A stretch of DNA of 64,000 nt, from the NCBI GenBank assembly GCA_034401795.1, contig CM067360.1:118501572-118565571 (forward strand), written 5' to 3'. Source of the DNA: Chaetoderma sp. LZ-2023a. Its lineage: Eukaryota > Mollusca > Caudofoveata > Chaetodermatida > Chaetodermatidae. Positions within the stretch are counted from its first letter, which is position 1, and every line of letters begins with the position of its first letter. The notes beneath the pieces were generated by a model. It was not told where the DNA came from. It made no database searches and worked only from the letters and a program-made list of their open reading frames with translations. Below are positions 45,247-56,735 of this stretch, piece after piece. The translations under genes and the position numbers were made by a program.

Positions 45247-46344
45247 GTTGCTGCTGTCTTGTATAGGCCCTACTGGGTGATAAGAAAAATGAAATTTGAC
45301 TCGGTCTAGATTTTCTACAATAAATTAAAGTATGCTTCCGTTTTAATAGCTGTGTTATCATTATTTATGCTTGCCCACTGTCCTGTTATCATACCATAGA
45401 CAGCGACGTCATATACCATCTTGTTGGTATATAAACAGCAGCTGTACATCCCTGTTAGAAACGGGTACCTAGGTACACACACACGTTCTGCAAACCGTAG
45501 AGACGGTACAAAGAGACGGCACATTTATTTGGAGCATTTAAAAATGTTTAACGCATGTATTCTTTCACTGAGCACTTGATAATTACTATATAGAAGCCAG
45601 TTTGTGACAAAGGCTACACATTCAAACGCAATCAGCGAAACTAACCATAACCTATTAGAATCAGGTGCGCGGACCATCCTGATGCAGATCCATATCAATC
45701 AACATTAAAATAAATGATTTCTGGCCACGGGATGTTTATGTTTATCAAGGGAGGCAACCCGTCCCAGTAATTTTATTATGAAACTAGTGTATTTCGATCG
45801 AAAGTATTTCTATTTTGATTTCTAGGTTTAAATACAAAGGCGTTTTTGTGATGCAATTGTCTAGGCCTACAATGGGACGCATGCTGTTTTAAGAACTAGG
45901 CAAGGGCAGTATGTAATGACAATAATTATTGATCAGAATTCAATATAACTCAACCATAACATAATATAAATCTCTACCTACTCATAGTGGACAAATACAA
46001 TTCAAGTTCATTATGACGTCAATTAGGTCTTTTAGACCTTCTTGAAAATTGTATTTATTTGTAATCGTAATTTTTTATTACGATAGTTAATATTAAATTA
46101 TGTACTTATTTCATAAGTTATTATTCTTTTCATATCCTTATATGATATTGGTTATACGTTAATTAAGTGTCGTGTTAAATCTGCCATCATGATCATCACC
46201 AATACTATACATCTACTTTCACCGATAATGTGTCAATGCACTGGGTGTGTAAAAGGGCTTTATTTCAACCCCCTATACTATGTACTGTATAATCAACGTG
46301 AACCAAAAATATATATGTTTGTTTGTTCTATTGTAACATCACCA

Positions 46345-46353
46345 CTACAACAG

Positions 46354-46391
<38 letters not shown>

Positions 46392-46395
46392 ACTG

Positions 46396-46433
<38 letters not shown>
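46345..46433. repeat. (CTG)n(CTA)n microsatellite
   Basis: CTG and CTA triplets. The mirror position in the right arm (54962-55000) has only a short GTA run, so the array differs in length and composition between arms. Confidence 0.95.
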
Positions 46434-46434
<1 letters not shown>

Positions 46435-46878
46435 AGACACTTATTAATTGTGTAATGTAACGATTGCATGGTACTTAGCTGTCCGGCTCGTTTATAGTTA
46501 ATACATAACATGCATACATGGAATCAATTAAAATAACAAAACATGCACTTAACTTAGAACGTGGAAATGTAGTTTGCTATGTAACTGTCCTGTTTAATTT
46601 ATATTTATATATATATAGATATATGTTTATATGTATAAGGTGTCAGCGAATACAATATGCATTGCCCTCGGCGGACAAACTAGTTGAATCCATGACGTAT
46701 ATATATTTTGCTATTGAATAAATACTCGTGAATCTTGAGTCTGTTCTGTTCTGTTATGTTTCGTATATCCCTCCGCTAGGTTGCATCACTCACTTCCGTG
46801 GTAGTATTGTGGGTGACTGATTGTGAATTGTCAACTAGATAGTTTTTTGTGAAGGGATGAGCGAGAATAGTTCCGAAC

Positions 46879-48736
46879 AGGTTGAAGATTTCTGATGTCT
46901 TCTGATTCTATTTAATCGTGATCACTTCGACTTCGGTAAGGCCTGTATGTGTGGTTGCTGCGACAACCGGTCTTACCGACGACGAAAGTGATGGATACAA
47001 GCTCGCCTCGTTTGTAGATGAAGGTAACGATATTTCTGTCTGTATCCGGGCCTGATCTGACTATTCTAATCGAAGATAATGGTAAGCTACGGTGGTCTTC
47101 CGTAGATGCCAGAGTAACCGCTATAGAAAACACGAACTCGTGCCTTGAGGTAAAGTATCAAGGTGATGGCTTTATTCTCTTAATTCTAACTATACAATAA
47201 TATACTTTGAGCTAAAGTGACGTATACTGTCACAACAGAGGCTACAATAAACTTATTTATTTGATTCAGTTTTCCTACTTACAACGATTTAAGAATTCAC
47301 TTCACCGTTTTCCAAATGACTAGCATTACTCTCAGTCGCTCTGATCTGCTATGCTATTCAATTAACTCTTGCCTAATGAAAATACATTCAGCAAGAATTG
47401 TGTACGAGGTGCGAGGCGGACCGGACTCTCGATTAAAAGTTAAAGTCCCCCTTTTATACTACTTCAGTTCCTATACTCCCTCCATCTTGGTTTCGCACCG
47501 CCGGAGGCTGCTCTGATTCTGATTGGATTATGACATCATTTTGATCAATCAAAACCCCGACCATCCCTCCCGGGTGGGTGCTTTCTTCCTAGCACTTGCG
47601 GTTTGGCTGGTTCTTGAGTAATGGGATCTGTCGTTCCCCTAACTTTATTTTAGAATTCCAGCTGCTTCCCATGACAGAATGACGGATGCTTGTTTGATAG
47701 CAAGTTCCGATGTGTGTACCTTACGCTAGAATGACGGATGCTTGTTTGATAGCAAGCTTCGATTTGTGTATCTCCCATGTCAGAATGGCGGATGCTTGTT
47801 TGGTACAATTAATACGTTTTTGATCGTAACTTTCGATTGCGTACCTACCGCCTACAGGCCGCTACAATGTCCATGGCATGTGCATTACCTATTGGCCGAC
47901 AACCTGTGGAATGCTAGAGTTAATTGGCACACGAGTTCCCATGCTTCTGTGAGAACACAGACCGCTATGTAACTAACTAAGTCCGTTTGTCATATCTAAT
48001 CCCTTGGTCGATTCCAACCTGGTGCTAACCATCATGATTCATACTCGATTCAGTTTCAAAGCTGTACCGCGCAGTGCTGATAATATATAATTTCCTAACA
48101 TTACATAGACCCTATTTATTAAAGAGAACTGATGTTTGTGTGTGGAACGATAATAATCGTACACAGCAACGTTTATCTCAATACTTAAACAGCCGGATGG
48201 AATGCACTTATCGAGATTAACCCATTCAAAATGAAGGACGAAACCAGTGAATCGATTAACCCTCAATAATTAGTTGTGGTAGTAAAACTTGATAATGACC
48301 TGAGTGGAAGTTGTTGCTGTCTTGGTGCTAAGTCGTTTATGAGCAATACTCTCGTTGCAGTAACATAAATGACTGCAGCAACAAACATCAATGAGTTTGA
48401 TCATGGCAGTACGCAAGTTGTACGAATATTGAATCGTTGTAGACGGGAAGAGAATGTTAACCCTACGTTAACCCTCGATGGCGTAACTTGTTGCGCATTG
48501 CTTTTACCGCTGTGAATGGTAATAGCATCCAGCCAGGAGAAGGGAAGATATATGGATGATGATCAGTGCTAGTAACGTATCTAAACATAGCCGCTGATCG
48601 GTGCATCTTAATATACATGGTGACATAGTCTATTAGCTCACCTGGTATTCACATATGAATTTCACTCGGGATTTACTCGTACATACAAGATGTCCAGCGG
48701 GGTCATGACTTCCCACACGACAATCCCATATCTACA
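46879..48736. other. Extra segment of about 1.86 kb inside left core
   Basis: Absent from the right arm, where GAATAGATCCGAAAAGGTGT reads straight through. AGGT stands at both junctions (46877 and 48737 regions), compatible with a 4-bp target duplication. Contents: short frames, an AATAAA-bearing stretch near 47250, a three-copy 53-bp tandem repeat (47680-47805) and a dispersed repeat near 48260-48480. No transposase seen. Confidence 0.6.
47676..47812. repeat. Tandem repeat, unit about 53 bp, three copies
   Basis: AGAATGACGGATGCTTGTTT followed by GATAGCAAG..TCGAT.TGTGTA recurs at 47679, 47730 and, partially, 47784. Confidence 0.85.
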
Positions 48737-48945
48737 AGGTGTATATTCATGCTGTTAATAAAATCCTGTGAAGGGCGCGATAGCACAATAATGACTCGAA
48801 GAGAAATCCCGTTGTATATTCCTAATTATAACAAATCTTGGACACATTCCTCAAATACACCCACCGGCATTGCACTTCGGCCATGTGTACACATTATTTC
48901 TACCCTTTGCACCTCCTTCACACGTCAATTAAAAATGTTGAGTTT

Positions 48946-49622
48946 GAGAGGTGTTGTTAATTCTAATTAATATCCCTTGGTGTTTGCACATTGCTGTACC
49001 CAGCCGCTCATCAGTGCACATATGTTATATTATACTGACTACGCAATGCATTAACAGAGCGTGGACCGGTATCACTTCAAAAATTCAAATAGCATATAAC
49101 CATGTATCTTACCTTCATTTTCAAAGATACATTCAACGTCTACATATACAAAGGCAATATGTTACATATAACTGCCACTACATAAATAGTGTTTGTATTG
49201 ATGATTTGATTCGGCCTATAAGCACTCCCATGTTACTTTACGGACTTAATCCACCTGCCCAGTCTGTGAATATCCTAGAAATATTGTTTAAAGTTCTAAA
49301 GTAAAGTTTACTCATTTTCTAAAAGAAACGGGTAAAGAGCACAGCTGCCCCCACTGCCCCCCCCCCCCAACCCCTGCCCAAGGGCAACTGGGGCAGGTGA
49401 CCCCCCTGCCCCCGTGCTTCCAGCGCCCCTGGACATCTGGTCCAAGATGTTGCAACTAAAGAAACACATATTCAATCCTGCAAGATCTACTAACACTATA
49501 TATGTCATACTGAATGGATCTTTATATAATAAAGGTTCCTAATGTATTACCGTGATCACGCGCACTCTGCAAGTGTAGTGGGAAAGGCATTGGTATACCA
49601 TGTAATAATCCCAAATTTACTG
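48946..49622. other. Second extra segment of left core
   Basis: Replaced in the right arm (54020-54234) by unrelated sequence that includes a 41-bp tandem repeat. Contains a C-rich tract at 49355-49440. No gene recognised. Confidence 0.5.
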
Positions 49623-49734
49623 CGACTGGAAATTCAACCGAGGCAGGAGATTTGAAATTATGTGCTGGACAAGCTAGGGTGTGATACTTAGATGAAGAAC
49701 ATTACATTTGCGTAATGCTGTTGGCGAAATGCTA

Positions 49735-50035
49735 ACCATGTTATATAATAAATAGCAATATGTGTGGCATAAGGTAGCATCGATCTTGGGAACATTCAAT
49801 CCCCCCCCCATCCCTCCACCCTAATAGTATACATCGTCACAGTGTAGGGTATACCACAAATAATTCTTCACCAAGCCAGCCACTGAATCGAGTCGTTCTC
49901 CGTAAAACATTCTAATAACCCTAGAGCTCTATTTGTTATATAATAAATGGCAAGCAATATGTGTGGCATAACGCAGCGTCGATCTTGGGAACATTGATCT
50001 ACATTAATAGTATACATCAGGATACACTACAGATA
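49735..50035. repeat. Internal tandem duplication of about 200 bp
   Basis: TTATATAATAAATAGCAATATG with TCGATCTTGGGAACATT occurs at 49740-49798 and again at 49936-49996. The right arm shows the same doubling (53640-53700 and 53850-53910, inverted), so it predates the inverted duplication. Confidence 0.75.
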
Positions 50036-50379
50036 ATTCGTCAATGATGAATTGATCGGTACCAACGTCTCTCTGTTCTCTGTATAACATTCTGCATAAT
50101 CCTCGCGCTCAATTTGATCGTTCACAATAGATCAGGACACGACGAGCGCAGCATAATGACAACTAAGTGCCAATTGATCTACATTGCCACTTCTGGCACA
50201 GACGGTATCTAATGATTTCCCCGATAAATTGGTTTCATTGGGTTCTTATCTTCCCAGTGCGATAGCGGTTAGTTTGGCTTTCTTGGAGTCGATAACGGAG
50301 CTGCTGAATGGCGGTGGTGACCGAGAAACACCTCATTTGCATAGATCCACATCCAATCTAATGTAAGGAGCGGATCAAG

Positions 50380-50590
50380 TATCTAACGTCATCCTCAATT
50401 GCGTCATTAGTTAGATGACGTCACAATCAACATGAAACATATCTCCTTAATGAAAGTCTAAATGCCATCAATAGTGTATGCATTGTATGTCTGAATGAAT
50501 TTAATATGTATACTGATAGGCAGCAACAAACAAACCAGTCAAAGTGATTTCCAAATGCTCAACAGCTTTGCTGTAAAATTACCGTAAAAT
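50380..50590. repeat. Family B repeat, diverged short copy
   Basis: GATGACGTCACAATCAACAT, TTGTATGTCTGAATGAATTT, GGCAGCAACAAAC and CCAGTCAAAGTGATTTCC occur in the order seen at 53150-53340. Confidence 0.6.
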
Positions 50591-50817
50591 TTAGATACTA
50601 GGAATTCGGTATTCAAAGTGTAGTCCATTCTCGATAAAAGAGATCGAGCTGACATTAAAGCAATGCCTGTTGACTGGTCTTTCTAAATCATGTTCTAATA
50701 AAAAGAGAAAACAACGATTGTCCTTAATATCATCAGTTTTCGGTCCATATATGCTTTGCGGTGGTAAGGATGACATAGCAACTGTATCTACAGACTTTAA
50801 AATAACATATTGGTTAA

Positions 50818-52435
50818 AGGGCAATTCCGGGATGATAAAAAGTGTGCTTTATTTGAAAGATTATTACATGTTTAATGAAATTGAGCCAGAATAATAACCA
50901 GATAGAAATAGCGTAACCAACTATCGCTAGATAAAGTCGGTAAAATTGACAATTTTTCGCACATCGGGGTGCTGCCATTTTATCACTTCTAGCAACCTCA
51001 GCCCCGCACCACCGCTATTGCTATGACTAGAGGAGCGAGGCCAATAGATGCGGGTATATATTTTAAGGAAGTGTATGTAACTGATAATAGCAAACGCACC
51101 ACTGAAGCGATACCAATGATTCTAGGATCTCTGAATAGGTGCCGACCTCGGGCGTAATATGATATGATGGATGTTGATCTCGGACAAGAGGTTCAAAAGA
51201 CTGGAATATATATAAACAAATTATTCATCTAAGATACAATCTGAGAATGATGTCCTTTTTTGGTAAAATTCAGCATGAAATTGTTTTTGTCTCGAAGACT
51301 CTATCTTTGCGTATTGTCATTAAATTGGACTGTGCTTAAAGCTGAATGAAATGGCTATTTGCCTGAACAATTATAATTTTGCTCACGTGAATATTGCCCA
51401 AATGAATTAATATTTTGCCATAAAATCTGGGAATTTTCATCGGCCGATCAATATTGGCCGGCAAGCTGTAGTAAGTTCAATAATTACGATATTTTGATGG
51501 AATTTTCCCCGCTATGTGAAACATTATAAAGCTTCGGCACGGAAAAGTCTGTAATTATAGCTGCAATACTTATTCTGATATAGGATGATGGATAGAGTGC
51601 ATCCTGAAATATTTGTTTGAAATTTTTCTGGCGTAGATTTTCCAGCAGAGTGTATCTTTTAAACCACTAGACCGATTCTAACATCCCTAACATTGGATAC
51701 ATCTCCGAATTTGCCGCTACGGGTAGGTATCATAATTATTACAATCGGTTCTGTAGTTCCGGCAATATTATCATATCATATGTTTTCTTGAAATATATAT
51801 TTACACAGCCTGTGCCACACCCTATAACAGTATCTTGAGTCGGCTGAGTAATTTGACAATATACATGTGTCAAGTGTGCCACTTCATTTAACCCTTATCG
51901 CATGGTGTAAAATGCGTAATAGCCTACTTACAGAAATAGTGCCGGGGTACATTTTGAAAGAAACCCGTTGCTGAAACGTGTTGCTGTCGTGCACAGAAAT
52001 GACCTACAGCAGCATTGTTACCAAAATGAACACATTCTGATAGGATAGTGAAAATGGAATCTATGCGTCAGTGGTCCAGGGGTTAACGATTCCCCACCGA
52101 CTTCGGATACTAGAATTACTTGAAAAACTTACTAGCTTAACTGGGCAATGTCCTAATGATTACAAATTAGCACATGTTAGCCATGCATATACATATTTAC
52201 TGTACAGCTGTCATGCTCGGCAAAGATAGCGTTGGTGCGGGGATGACGTCAGGATCTCGTGAAATCTCGCGCTGGTTGCATAAAATGGCACCACCCAGGA
52301 GACAAAATGATCCCATGTTTACGATGGTATAATTCCTCGTATTATGTGTCTATTGTTTTTATTTAGGATCCAATATGTTAGTCATATAATAATCTTTCAA
52401 ATAAACTACACTTTTACCAATCCCGGAGTTGCCCT
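50818..52435. mobile_element. Non-autonomous DNA transposon, 1618 bp, TTAA target duplication
   Basis: Terminal inverted repeats of about 50 bp (AGGGCAATTCCGGGAT...TTATTTGAAAGATTATTA at left; inverted with AGGGCAACTCCGGGAT at right) lie immediately inside TTAA at 50814-50817 and 52436-52439. TTAA target duplications are characteristic of piggyBac and Kolobok superfamilies; which one applies is undetermined. No open frame over 60 codons spans it and no transposase motif is seen, so mobility would depend on a transposase elsewhere. It sits in the spacer between the arms of the large inverted duplication. Confidence 0.85.
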
Positions 52436-52705
52436 TTAAATAAGGATCCACTGAGTATACATATCATGTGCAATGGTTAGTATAACAGACATGTTTGATC
52501 TAAGTTGCCATCATTTATTAACGCGGTGCTACATATCTCCCCAACAGAACTTGGTCGGTATACCCAAGTGATAATTTAATTTGAAATTTAAAAAACCCCA
52601 TATCCGACGCTATTGTTTTCAATGCATATATTTGTGCAGCTTGAGCTCGTAAGAGGATGTCCTGATGCAATGTTCAGATTTACGTTAATGCGGTTTGTAA
52701 AAATG

Positions 52706-52741
52706 CATCATTTCACGTATTTGTCCATCGACGACGACGAC

Positions 52742-52785
<44 letters not shown>

Positions 52786-52828
52786 AGAAGAAGAAGAAGA
52801 AGACGACAACGACGGCGCCAACAACGTC

Positions 52829-52874
<46 letters not shown>

Positions 52875-53417
52875 CGACGACGACGACAACAATAACAACA
52901 GATTGAAGCGCTCCCTGCATGCATTTAATCTTGAGTCTAGCGGTGCCGGTAAGTATACTTAATACGGGGGAATCTTGCACGGGAAGTATGTGCAGACAAG
53001 CTTTCTCTTTCCTAGGTGTAGACACTAGACTATCAAGGAGTACGCGTGTTAATATAGCGTCTCATAATGACATGATAATTCGCCTTTCCAGTGTCTCCAT
53101 CTATCATCTTGCTTCATATGCCGTCCTAATTAGATACACGGCGTGTAGGATGACGTCATAACCTTTACGTCATAAATGTCTCTATTTGGTCAGTCTTTAA
53201 CTCTTAATAGTCCGACACATTGTACGAATTGTATGTCTCCACTATTTAATAAGCATGCCATTGAATATTTTGAAATTATTTTAATGAAAACTGTTGCTGT
53301 ATGGCAGCAACCTCGCCCAGCCCAATTAGTTCCAAAATATTCAATGGCTTATCTGTTTAGTTTTCTGGAAATCAATAGTCAGGAAGTTTAGAGATCGATC
53401 GATCGATCCCAACACGA
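52706..53417 (-). repeat. Family B repeat, arm R1 of the permuted duplication
   Basis: Inverted copy of 44667-45246. Longer because its triplet run (52728-52905) has expanded. Ends in the GATC run and CCCAACACGA at 53417, where the right core starts with a few bases of overlap (GATACGG). Confidence 0.88.
52728..52905. repeat. (GAC)n(GAA)n(CAA)n compound triplet microsatellite
   Basis: GAC, then GAA, then ACA triplets. The corresponding run in the other arm (45185-45230) is under 50 bp. Confidence 0.95.
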
Positions 53418-54099
53418 TACGGTCTGTGCAAGAAGTGGCTATGTAGATCCATTGGCACTTAGTTGTCATTATGCTGCGCTCGTCGTGTCCTGATCTATTT
53501 TGAACGATCAAATAGAGCGCGAGGATTATGCAGAATGTTATACAGAGAACAGAGAGACGCTGGTACTGATCAATTCAGCATTGAAGAAGTATCTGTAGTG
53601 TCTCCTGATGTATACTATTAATGTAGGCCAATGTTCCCAAGATCGACGCTGCGTTATGTCACACATATTGCTTGCCATTTATTATATAACAAATAGAGCC
53701 CTAAGGTTATTAGAATGTTTTACAGAGAACAGACAGAATGTCGGAAAAACTCGATTCAGTGGCTGGCTTGGTGGAAAATTAATTGTGGTATCCCCTACAC
53801 TGTGACGATGTATACTATTAGAGGGGGGAGGGGTGGGGGGGGGGCAATGTTCCCAAGATCGATGCTGCCTTATGCCACACATATTGCTATTTATTATTTA
53901 ACATGTTTAGCATTTCGCCAACATCATTACTCAAATGTAATGTTCTTCATCTAAGTATCACACCCTAGCTTGTCCAGTACATAATTTAAAATCTCCTGCC
54001 TCGGTTGAATTTCCAGTCCCGATTGTATTACGAAGGTCAATTAGTTCTAAACATTTACAAATGTAGGAAATTGCGTGCCGACAGAGTCAACACATATCC

Positions 54100-54230
54100 C
54101 GCATGCAGGAAGCCGACCACACACGATGCCCGGCATACAGGTATACATGTATCCTACTGCACACGGTGTCCGGCAAAGAGGCATCCGACCACACATGGTG
54201 TCCAGCATACAGGCATCTGACCACGCAAAC
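54100..54230. repeat. Tandem repeat, unit about 41 bp, three copies
   Basis: CCGACCACACACGATGYCCGGCATACAGG-type unit at about 54111, 54150 and 54187; present only in the right arm. Confidence 0.75.
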
Positions 54231-54705
54231 TCAACATTTTTAATTGACGTGTGAAGTAGGCGCAAAGGGTAGAAATAATTTGTATACACATGGCCGAAGT
54301 GCAATGCCGGTGGGTGTATTTGAGGAATGTGTCCAAGATTTGTTATCATTAGGAATATACAAGGAGATTCCTCTTCGACTCATTATTGTGCTATAGCGCC
54401 CTTTACGGGATTTTATTAACAACATGAATATACACCTTTTCGGATCTATTCTCGCTCATCCCTTCACAAAAAACTATCTAGTTGACAATTCACAATCAGT
54501 CACCCACAATACTACCACGGAAGTGAGTGATCCAACCTAGCGGAGGGATATACGAAACATAACAGAACAGAACAGACTCAAGATTCACGAGTATTTATTC
54601 ACTAGCAAAATATATATACGTCATTGATTCAACTAGTTTGTCCGCCGAGGGCAATGCATATTGTATTCGCTGACACCTTATACATATATACATATATCTA
54701 TCTAT

Positions 54706-54716
54706 CTATATATATA

Positions 54717-54798
<82 letters not shown>
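54706..54798. repeat. (TA)n microsatellite
   Basis: More than 35 TA units with two small interruptions near 54715-54725. Confidence 0.95.
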
Positions 54799-54801
<3 letters not shown>

Positions 54802-54959
54802 CAGGACAGTTACATAGCAAACTACATTTCCACGTTCTAAGTTCAGTGCATGGTTTGTTATTTTAATTGATTCCATGTATGCGTGTTATGTATTAACTAT
54901 AAACGAGCCGGGCTGCTAAGTACCATGCACTCGTTACATTACACAATTAATAAGTGTCT

Positions 54960-54998
<39 letters not shown>

Positions 54999-56464
54999 CC
55001 GTTGTAGTGGTGATGTTACAATAGAACAAATACACATTTATATTTTTGGTTCACATTGATTATACAGTACATAGTATAGGGGGTTGAAATAAAGCCCTTT
55101 TACACACCACGTGCATTGACACATTATTAGGGCAAGTCATCATGATGATAGATTTAAAACGACACTTAATTAACGTGTAAACAATATCATATGAAAAGGA
55201 TAAGAACTATATGATATAAGTACATAATCTAATATCAAGTATCGTAATACGAAATTACGATTACAAATAAATAAAATTTTCAAGAAGGTCTAAAAGACCT
55301 AATTGACGTCATAATGAACTTGAATTATATTTGACCAATATGAGTAGTTAGAGATTTATATTATGTTATGGTTGAGTTATATTGAATTCTTATCAATAAT
55401 TATTGTCATTATATACTGCCCTTGCATAGTTCTTAAAACAGCATGCGTCTCATTGTGGGCCTAGACAATTGCATCACAAAAACGCCTGTGTATTTAAACC
55501 TAGAAATCAAAATAGAAATACTTTCGATCGAAAGACACTACTTTCATAATAAAATTACCGGAACGGGTTGCCTCCCTTGATAAACATAAACATCCCGTGG
55601 CCAGAAATCATTTATTTTAATGTTGCTTGATATGGATCTGCATCAGGATGGTCCGCGCACCTGATTCTAATAGGTTATGGGTAGTTTCGCAGATTGCGTT
55701 TGAATGTGTAGCCTTTGTCACAAACTGGCATCTATATAGTAATTATCAAGTGCTCTGTGAAAGAATACATGCGTTAAACATTTTTAAATGCTCCAAATAA
55801 ATGTGCCGTCTCTTTGTACCGTCTCTACGGTTTGCAGAACGTGTGTGTGTACCTAGGTACCAGTTTCTAACAGGGATGTAAAGCTTCTGTGTATATACCA
55901 ACAAGATGGTATATGACGTCCCTGTCTATGGTATGATAACAGGACAGTGGGCAAGCATAAATAATGATAAAAAAGCTATTAAAACGGGAGCATACCGAGT
56001 CAAAATTCATTTTACTTATTACCCAGTAGGGCCTATACAAGACAGCAGCAACACCATTTTCAAAATCAAAATCTTGTATTGCTGTTTATAAAGTAATAAA
56101 TCCGGTGTTTAAAATGAGGATTGTTTTGCATTATTAACACGTAAACATTATTTTAGTTTTTACCATATATCGAAACTATGGAATGTTTGGATCGAGCATG
56201 TGTGTGCACAAAACTCAATCCAGATTTGAAAACAATATAAGCACCCCATACCTATTCGATATATCGAGTAGAAAAGAAGTCGGTAAAATCAACATGCCAT
56301 GTTTCACAGCAACTGAAATATGTCGCCTGCGGCGGAAACGGGGCCAGTTTGTTTACTTTATTTACCAGTTATGACCATTTGTATGGCCCCTGCACAAGCA
56401 ATAGTGAAAACACATGTTTTTCCTGCGCCAAATAAAAAGGTGGGTAAAATAATTCCTTATTAGC

Positions 56465-56735
56465 AACAGCGCCAAGTCAAATTAGTTTCAAAATATTCAA
56501 TATTAAATAGCAAATAATTACACCCAGTCAAATTAGTTTCAAAATATTCAATATTAAATAGCAAAGAATTGCAAAGACATATAATTCATACAATGTGACC
56601 ATTTGAGATTTGGTGACGGTCTATAGGCTATGGAACCCGTTGTGACGTAATGGTTATGACGTCATCTTACACGCGCTGAGTTGATTATGACGTCGTACGA
56701 GGGCTGATCATGAATGGATACTCTGGAAAGGTGAA
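56465..56735. repeat. Family B repeat, copy with internal 60-bp duplication
   Basis: AAGTCAAATTAGTTTCAAAA...ATTAAATAGCAAA occurs twice back to back (56473 and 56523), followed by ATTCATACAATGTGACC, TGACGTAATGGTTATGACG and GATACTCTGGAAAGGTGAAT. Confidence 0.78.

Larger units (their letters stand above)
45240..50209 (+). repeat. Large inverted duplication, left core (blocks L2, L4, L3)
   Basis: Three blocks, 45240-46878, 48737-48945 and 49623-50209, match the reverse complements of 54446-56058, 54235-54443 and 53416-54019 in that order, at about 85-95% identity by eye. Anchors: TATAGGCCCTACTGGGTGAT at 45261 and 56025; TTCCTAATTATAACAAATCTTGG-like at 48818 and 54333; GGAAATTCAACCGAGGCAGG at 49628 and 53995. 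The left copy has two extra segments (46879-48736 and 48946-49622). Non-coding; contains a CTG/CTA microsatellite. Confidence 0.9.
53416..56058 (-). repeat. Large inverted duplication, right core
   Basis: Reverse complement of the left core: blocks 53416-54019 (L3), 54235-54443 (L4) and 54446-56058 (L2). Lacks the left arm's two extra segments. Carries a TA run at 54710-54797, where the left arm has only a short TATATATA (46605). Confidence 0.9.
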
